Shown here: in pieces, positions 56,703 through 64,000 of the stretch
Position numbering within the stretch: the stretch's first letter is position 1
Layout: every line of letters begins with the position of its first letter
Assembly: GCA_963681505.1 (NCBI GenBank)
Contig: OY811971.1
Location: forward strand, 607,501 to 671,500
From: Eunapius fragilis
Taxonomy: Eukaryota; Porifera; Demospongiae; Spongillida; Spongillidae
Length of the DNA stretch: 64,000 bases
Direction: 5' to 3'
Notes under the pieces: generated by a model
Told to the model about the DNA's origin: nothing
The model's database searches: none
What the model saw: only the letters and a program-made list of their open reading frames with translations
Program-made: the position numbers and the translations under genes

Positions 56703-57748
56703 CAGTGGCGTAGCTACGGTAGGGCCTGGCAGGGCCTAGGCCCTACCAACCGACCACAATAATCTCATCCTGCAGTGATGAACAATATTCTCAATACAGC
56801 GCGCGGGCTCGACACATGAAGTTCAAATTTCAGTACAGCAGATAATTGTAATATTAGTAATGTACATGGAGGAATGGTGCGTCAGTGGACTCTTTTTCAG
56901 TGTGCATGTGGGCTTTCCAATTTCCAGTAAGAAACGAATAATATACTTTAATGTCGATGGTAAAATTAACCGCACAATATGATGCAGATAAAAGCATAGA
57001 TCAGTTAATTATGTTAGAAGCTGCAATGATGAAGACTATGTTTTGCACTCGGACCCTGGTGCTGGAAAAGACAAGGACCTTGTTGCTTGTTGGACATGTT
57101 TGACTCCAGACTGATTCAGAATTAAGACATCATTTGGAAGGTGACTGAAGCATCACGCCGCTCTGTTCCAGGTAATCAACCTAAAGAGCATCGCCGCTGA
57201 CTCCACTACCGTAGCTCTCCATCTACTAATTGTTGTATCTCAAGGATGCCAGAACATTTATTGCATCAACACACCTGCATGCATTCTCCCCTGTACAACC
57301 TGTCAATATCAAGTACCCAGCTTCTGTTATAACTGCAAGTGTTTTCCAATTTGTTTAACCCTACATATTCCATGCATGCAAGCCTATCGGAGATGATGTC
57401 TTATGAACTGAATTAATATTGTGTATTGATCCATGGAAAACTATTTTTTTTTATTTTTTTTATTTTTAAGCACAGCAACTATCATGTACACCACCTTTAC
57501 CTTTAGCATGCTTCTAGTCCTTCAATCCGTCTAATGACTTGTAGGCTTCTTCTAATTTGGAACCAGGTTCGGACCAAATAAATGACAGCTGTAACAGTAA
57601 CAGGTCCTTTTTCACAGAGTACTGTAACTATGCATTGATAAAATCAAGTTATACCATGCTGACTGAAATGGCCTCTTCCTCCTCCACCCCCCCCCCCCCC
57701 CCCGCCATTGCGTGCCCTACCATCAATATTGCCCTGGCTACGCCACTG
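56703..57748. mobile_element. hAT-like non-autonomous element, 1.05 kb
   Basis: TIRs CAGTGGCGTAGC and GCTACGCCACTG. TATGAAG at 56696-56702 and 57749-57755 is a 7-bp, perhaps 8-bp, duplication. Next to the left TIR is an inner palindrome around GGGCCTAGGCCC. A C run occurs near 57688-57703. No transposase motif is readable. Confidence 0.75.
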
Positions 57749-58324
57749 TATGAAGGTCAGAGGTGTTCGTAACCATAGCATGGCTTATAGGTGCTTATTG
57801 TACTCAGTGTGCTTTGTGTATAGCGCATTTCAATGGACACCGGTTGTCCGGTTTGTTGTTATGGGACAGCAAATCCATTTCAAATTTTTTGGGCGGAGGG
57901 ACTAATTTCCATGCGTTCAACGAGAGCAGACAGCCGTGCGGCATATAAATATAATATCGCTAATAGTTTAATAATCATACGCAATGGCGGCAAGATTCGA
58001 AGAGAATGTCTCAGTCCCTGACTCCGCGAGTGTCCGGAATTGGAATCAATGGAAATTGACAATCCCTCAACCTCCTACACGTAGAAAAGAGGCAAAGATA
58101 ACACATTTCTTCACCAGCAGGAATGCTGTGAGCGTGTGCCGGGGTGGGGGTAACAGCGCCAACCCAACCAGTGAAAACAGCTTTTTCTAACGCGTTTCAT
58201 GATTGAAAAATAATTATGTAGCAAAGCGTCTGGGGCCGATGGGGGAGCTTACAGCCCTCCCCCATACCCCCTAGCTGGGTGGGAGCGTGCCCACCCCAGC
58301 CAGACCCACCATCCGTGCCCCTTG

Positions 58325-58927
58325 TCTCGTACCCAGACCCACACTCACAGCTTGCAGATGGATTACATCACCGCTACGCAAGGGTAGGGTCTGGTGAAAT
58401 GCCTAACAAAAGACGGAAGTCGATGTTACGTAATTAATGTGACGTCAAACATCTGAATTAACGTAATTCGGTGTCAAATCTACACCAATGAATCCCCCTC
58501 CTATCGCACTAGACCCGAAATTCTATGCCCATCTCATTTTCGAACATTTCACCGAAGTCTACTCCCCTTCCCAGCCAGGGCGCGGCCCGGTCTCTGAAGG
58601 CCACGTCAGTCTCTGCTCCAAGGTACTCCAAGTAGCGCAAACCCCATGTACTTTACCCCGTAGACCTGGCACACCTTCCTCAAGTCCCTCCTGAGGATCG
58701 ATAACAATATCCTTTCCCCTCCCCTCCAACCCAACGACTCCTATTACACTCAATAATTAATTTATTACACTCTAGATCTGACGTCACGGTGCTCTGCATT
58801 CTGTTTGTGCGCCTAAATTCACGTGCACGTAGAACAATTTATTGTTAGGCATTTCGCCAGACCCTATCGTCGCGTAGCGGCGATGTGTAATTCATCCGCA
58901 GCTGTGAGTGTGGGTCTGGGTACGAGA
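58325..58927. mobile_element. TIR element (about 85-bp inverted ends), 0.6 kb
   Basis: TCTCGTACCCAGACCCACAC, TCACAGC, CGCTACGC and GGGTCTGG-GAAATGCCTAACA at 58325-58407 recur inverted at 58846-58927. This is the same family as 47085-47830. No target duplication was determined, and the internal open frames carry no motif. Confidence 0.75.
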
Positions 58928-58929
58928 CT

Positions 58930-59638
<709 letters not shown>

Positions 59639-59964
59639 GAGGTGTTTCCATCGCATTGTGCAGGCGACTACTAATAGTCCGATTCAAAGTACACGCATAT
59701 CTCGAAGTTTTTCAAGACATTCCATCCCATCCAAAGATGTGCTGTATACTTCAAAGTGGCTGTGTTATAATGTTAAACACAAAAAAGTATTTGACGTTTT
59801 CGTAATGTAGAGTCTGTGGAATAGGACACAACGCACTGTCTTTGAGAGATGCTTTCTATAGGTTAGATGCACATTATTGCGTTCAAAATAGTGTCTGCGA
59901 TTATTCCATTGTTCAAACCTCATATTTGGCCCCTTCGACATGACTAGTTGACACGCCCATGTAG

Positions 59965-60226
59965 AATGAGAAATACGTGGGACTGGGTACGAGTTAGGAA
60001 AATAGTTTTTTTGTTCTGTACAACCACGCGGTTTTGTGACATCAAACGAACATGAAACTGCTTGTTGTTGCCTTCTTGTACGATGACGACAACAAGGTAA
60101 GCCATCTGCTCGTCAGGAGTCTTGTTAGAAGCGGGTCGCGTTTTTATAATGACTTCATAATCCGCGTCAAATCCTAAATGAGAGTTGCTAACGTAACTCT
60201 AGAAATTACTAACGTAACTCTCGATA
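59965..60226 (-). mobile_element. palindrome-tailed element, copy I (5' end only)
   Basis: GTGGGACTGGGTACGAG, CTGTACAACCACGCGGTTTT, TCGTCAGGAGTCTTGTTAGA and AATGACTTCATAATCCG match the 5' regions of copies C, D, E and G. It ends in ATCCTAAAT, then GAGAGTT, whose complement AACTCTC occurs at 60216-60222 just before GATAA. Confidence 0.55.
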
Positions 60227-60872
60227 AAAACCAGTCATGCACTAAACGTGGGCTAACTGTGTTTGCAAAATTTGATCTTAGTGATGCCTCGATCCGGTCC
60301 CTACGAAACAGCTTTTCATTTTGTAAAAAACACATATAACTCCTTTATCACCAAAGCTTCAAAATTAAAATCCATGTTAACAAATAATGGTGTTACTCCT
60401 ACCTTCTTTTTGTGTTAGTTTCAATACGCTATTGCTGATTTATAGCTTTGAGAATTAAAAAACATTTCTTGATATTACTCGTTTTGGGGGGAGTTTATTG
60501 TAGGAATGGACATTGTTTCGTAGTAAGTTTCAGTCCAATTATGATTATCTGCCACAAACCACAATACTTATTTGAATTGAGAGTTAGTAATATGTGTCAA
60601 TGTACATCTGTTTTAGTATTTTCTGCAGTAAACTAATCTTCGAACTTTTCCTAGCTCACTTACACACTGAGACATGCTATTGCTGCAAGCAACATTATTA
60701 TCATTACCATCAAACTGCTCTCTTCTAGCTGGTTTCCCACTCCTACATGTACATGACCCTCTCCTTCCTTCTGCTTTCAATTTAGATTATGTGTGCAGTG
60801 TATGCGTATGTGTGTGCCCTTTGTGTGGTTATATCATGATACAGTGTTAATTATATGTGCTCATCTTATCAG

Positions 60873-60965
60873 TATGGAATGTCAGCATTGATGTATGCAA
60901 AGAAGCACGGCCATGAAAAAATTGTTAGATTATTGACATCAGCCAAAGTTCATATACTTGAAAAG
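60873..60965 (+). CDS. ankyrin-repeat exon 4 (31 codons)
   Basis: Acceptor CTCATCTTATCAG and donor AAG|GTGAGC. It encodes YGMSALMYAKKHGHEKIVRL and TSAKVHILEK. It is a slightly short and diverged ankyrin repeat (SAKVHI instead of SAGAxVxL), perhaps the last of the array. Confidence 0.82.
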
Positions 60966-61499
60966 GTGAGCAACAGGGATACCAGTAAAGGGGTTTTAAC
61001 CACATTGATACATGTAGTTAGTTCTATATGTTCTGGGATAAGGTGCATGCTTATTGCATCCCCAAATTACATGTACAGTACTTAGTTCCCAAGACAGGCT
61101 CTGAATGCAGAGTAGCATCTTCTGACACAATCGCTATTGAATGGGGAATAAACTGGTTCCTTACATTACATGCATATGCATGAAATTTCCATGTGTGGTA
61201 TCACTGTGATGCTGTGCCTCTACAAATTCCTATCCAGTCCCCCTTCCTCTTAGGTCTCTGTTACTTTCATTGCTTTTTAACTCTTGCTATACAAACTACC
61301 GTCTGGTTTGGATGGCATTTCACTTTCCCTAGGGACAATCATCCTCCCCACTTTCCCATTACCACAGCATGTCACCACTTTTCTATAGTCCTAGAAAATA
61401 TTCATGTACCTGTCATCTTGCCCTGTTTAAAACCGCACATCAACAGATCCAAATGTAGGGAACTTGGCTGGTTATGAGTTCCCCCTGATAGCCAAGACC

Positions 61500-61903
61500 C
61501 ATGGTTTCTCCGTCATCGATGTCTTCTTTCTCCGGAGAACATAGCTCTGGATAGGAACGGTTCTAACAAGCATCAATTATACCAATGGTTTTTGAGTTTA
61601 TAGGAAGAACATCTCGATGTATCAGATGCGTACATAAAGCATGCAACTGATATACATACTCATTACGTCATTTTGAGAGCTCTACAAAGCATTCCCATGG
61701 CAACATTCACGTATAATTAGAAATATATAAAATGACGTAAAAAAACATTCCCTCTGAGTAGTCCAATATTTAGCACCTTTGTATAGAGCATATATTTTAC
61801 GTTGCTAAATATTGGACTCTTTAAAAAATTTTGCATCTTTTTTACACCAACCATTGACTTCATATCCTATACATATCACCAACTTTCTCAGAGGGAACAC
61901 ACA
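61500..61903 (+). mobile_element. palindrome-tailed element, copy J (deleted)
   Basis: The antisense conserved block at 61500-61610 (GGATAGGAACGGTTCTAAC, ACCAATGG) is followed by a shortened palindrome at about 61741-61899 (AAACATTCCCTCTGAG and CTCAGAGGGAA). The loop region GTCCAATATTTAGCACC is matched by GCTAAATATTGGAC. The gene and part of the left arm are missing. Confidence 0.6.
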
Positions 61904-62210
61904 GTAATGAGGAGTTCACAGATGCAGTTAATCTGTCGTTGCAAATTGGTGTTGGATAGTATAATTATTGCCACTACGAAATATGGTTGAAGAAGAATGC
62001 ATTTATAATTGTTCATGTCTCAGACTGACAACCAAGTACTTATTATGTACAGCAGCTTGTTAGAGATAGACTCCCCAGTAACCATACGTCACCATACAAA
62101 GAACTAGTGTAACCAGGTTCTATGTTCACATTAGTATGGATAGTTGGGAGCAATTTCAAAGTGATGTAGTTGCATGATTGAAGGATTCATTGACAAGCCA
62201 TAATCTTCAA

Positions 62211-62330
62211 GTAAAAAAAAAAAATTCTTTAACGAGAAAGTTGGCGGGATATAGTAATTGGGGGCAAAGGTGGTGTAAAAAGGAAGGTAACAAGGTTTTG
62301 GAACAAAAATCTTCTATTCAGCACATGTAA
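62211..62330. repeat. terminal palindrome, left arm only
   Basis: AAGTAAAAAAAAAAAATTC, AACGAGAAAGTTGGCGGGAT and GGTGGTGTAAAAAGGAAGG match the left arm. There is no complementary arm. Confidence 0.6.
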
Positions 62331-62339
62331 ATTTAACAT

Positions 62340-63129
62340 AACCAAAAGAAAACACCATTGCTCAGAGTGGATCAAAAAGGGTATAATTAGAACGTACCGG
62401 AATAATGGCCGGCGTCATTAAATTCATTATCCTACCTGTAGTCACTGTTTGGAGCCATTTGCACAACCAGAATGAAATGCAGCAACATGAAGGGTCTAGC
62501 CATATACACAGACCCTTTCTATACAGATACTTACCAAAATGCTTTTGTTTTTTACGCGGTTGCATCGGCGGAAATTTTTAAATTCATATCTTCGCGGGCC
62601 GCTTATTAATACTTGCACGCTTGAGCTGCCTATGGCCTATTGATACACGGACAAATGAACTATCCTGGGCCCCCCGATAATGGTTGTTTGCGGTTGGAAA
62701 CAAGGTTTATATAATACTACGGTCCTGTCTAAATAATTGTGAAGAAACGCATCATTACAGACACCTTATGTTTCAAACCGAATAACTCCACAGAACAGCT
62801 ATAAAAGTATATACTTGTAAGTACAATGCAACACAGCACTTCAACCTCTTTTATTTAAGAATACGCAATTGCGCAACAAGCGTATGTGCAATTAGTGTTA
62901 ACATCACCACGTGGCACTTGTTTAGGAAGGGCGGGTACAAGATTCGATATTGCAGTCCTCCTGCACAACGGCTGGAGGCAAGAGTAGTCTTTTCGTACGC
63001 CCAAGGCATGCCAAAAATAGAATTGATGAACCGCTTTTGTCGCCGAATTTTTGTCTTCATGAAAAACCCAAGTGTATCTTATAAACAATCGATGCGTGTT
63101 GTGGTCTTTGCGTGAACATGTGTACATGA
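62340..63129. other. no gene recognised
   Basis: Open frames at 62850-63130 overlap on both strands and show no motif. I see no repeat with certainty. Confidence 0.4.
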
Positions 63130-63924
63130 AAATAGGTTACAAGAATGGAATACAACACCAAAGTTGAAACAACTGCTGCTGAACGTGATAAAAAGAAAGA
63201 AGGAAAGCATTTGCAGCTGATCTGCAAATAGCTTTTTCCATCAACACCCTCACCGATAATGCTCAAGTGCACCCGGAACATTTCTGCCATTGCTACCATC
63301 ATTAAACGCAGATGGAGTTATCAGTGCAGAAGGAGTGCACTATAGGTGGTGTTCACAGACACCATTTATGGGACGTACAAGGGTGTAGCATACATATTAT
63401 ATGCTTTATGCAACATCATCAATATCCAAAATCATATCACAGGTGTGTGAGCAGTGCAAGAGGTCATATTGTCAGGAAGCATACACTTGGCAGTGGTCAT
63501 CAATCAGGCCTCACAAAAAATGTTTATTACACACCTAATTGACCCTCCACCAATCTTTGCATGTGAGGAGTACCCACCATTGGCAAGCCAAAACAGGGTC
63601 ACGTACTGTCTTGTACAAGTTGAGGAGTGTGATGTGTTCAATCAGTCTGACACAGCACCAGATCTACCATGTCATAAGCTGGCCTGTACCAGGTGGGTAG
63701 CAGCATCATCCTCAGTGTGTTCTTGCTGCTCAGAGGACAGCTCTTTGATAACCACCAAAATAATACCTGCACCAAATGCTATAGGAATCATGCTGAAGGA
63801 TGTGCTGGTACAAGAGGAGTGCCACAGAGATGTGAAGGTTGGTTTCTATAAAGGGCACGAGTGCATATCATCTCTTACTGGTGGAGAGCAAAGAGAAGCC
63901 AGCGCTGCTGAAGAGGGACCCTGA
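63130..63924 (+). pseudogene. RAG1 N-terminal-like (N-RAG) zinc-binding protein fragment
   Basis: One frame carries LTDNAQVHPEHFCHCYHH (63248-63300), resembling the conserved HPxxFCxxC motif of RAG1-like N-termini. In another frame, open 63454-63924, cysteines and histidines form a RING-like series: YCLVQVEECDVF, LPCHKLACTRW and SVCSCC. PAPNAIGIMLKDVLVQEE follows, then a second zinc-like pair around ECHRDVKV and KGHEC. The spacing (RING, a P-x-x-L-L linker, then C/H pair) is that of RAG1 and of N-RAG transposon proteins described in invertebrates. At least one frameshift or an intron separates the parts. No catalytic core is inside the window, and the fragment ends with a TGA at 63924. The assignment is from pattern only. 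Confidence 0.35.
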
Positions 63925-64000
63925 GCAAGGCTTAATACAACTGCCACAGGAGGAACAGTTAAGTTAGTGTATTCATTGTCACATAACAGGAGCGTAGCCC

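Noticed and set aside
62850..63130. Overlapping 65-90 codon frames on both strands
   Set aside because: No motif, no repeat family and no splice sites that support either strand.

Overview
The window is metazoan genomic DNA, most likely from a demosponge (an Amphimedon-like genome is my guess). Two things support this. Single-ankyrin exons of 90-99 bp lie behind clean AG acceptors and GT donors. There are also many retroelements and DNA transposons of invertebrate type, plus lysine/arginine-rich proteins with 15-residue repeats (ADPEKE/EKKRA type) that I associate, from memory only, with sponge gene sets. No operons, bacterial genes, tRNAs or rRNAs were found.

Layout: 1-13.5 kb is gene-poor. 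It holds a TIR element (1.7-2.6 kb), two decayed piggyBac-type transposases (4.1-4.6 and 8.4-9.2 kb) and a TTAA-flanked element almost filled by a 24-bp minisatellite (5.1-7.8 kb). 13.5-22.6 kb is one Ty3/Gypsy retrotransposon (Gypsy-1) split by a second (Gypsy-2, 15.19-20.12 kb) with a GCTA target duplication. 23.7-31.4 kb has a hAT relic, a head-to-head pair of reverse-transcriptase C-terminal relics, and several copies of an unusual palindrome-tailed repeat family. 33.1-37.3 kb is a minus-strand Gypsy-3. 38.2-44.3 kb is a minus-strand DIRS-type tyrosine-recombinase retrotransposon with complete split direct repeats. 44.7-46.3 kb is a hAT element with a perfect 8-bp duplication.

The host gene I can support is on the plus strand: four ankyrin exons at 31910, 48564, 53690 and 60873. 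Its introns (16.6, 5.0 and 7.1 kb) contain Gypsy-3, the DIRS element, hATs, MITEs and microsatellites. The right edge (63.1-63.9 kb) has a cysteine-rich fragment resembling the RAG1 N-terminal zinc-binding region.

The best candidate for something undescribed is the palindrome-tailed family. In gene-sense order each copy has a small terminal hairpin, a conserved non-coding block, a repeat protein gene starting MPSR, and then a palindrome of about 260-300 bp ending in ACTTGT. Between copies the arm sequences differ, but both arms of a copy usually differ together, so base pairing is kept. Coordinates come from reading by eye. No alignment or database search was run, and family names are recognised from motifs.
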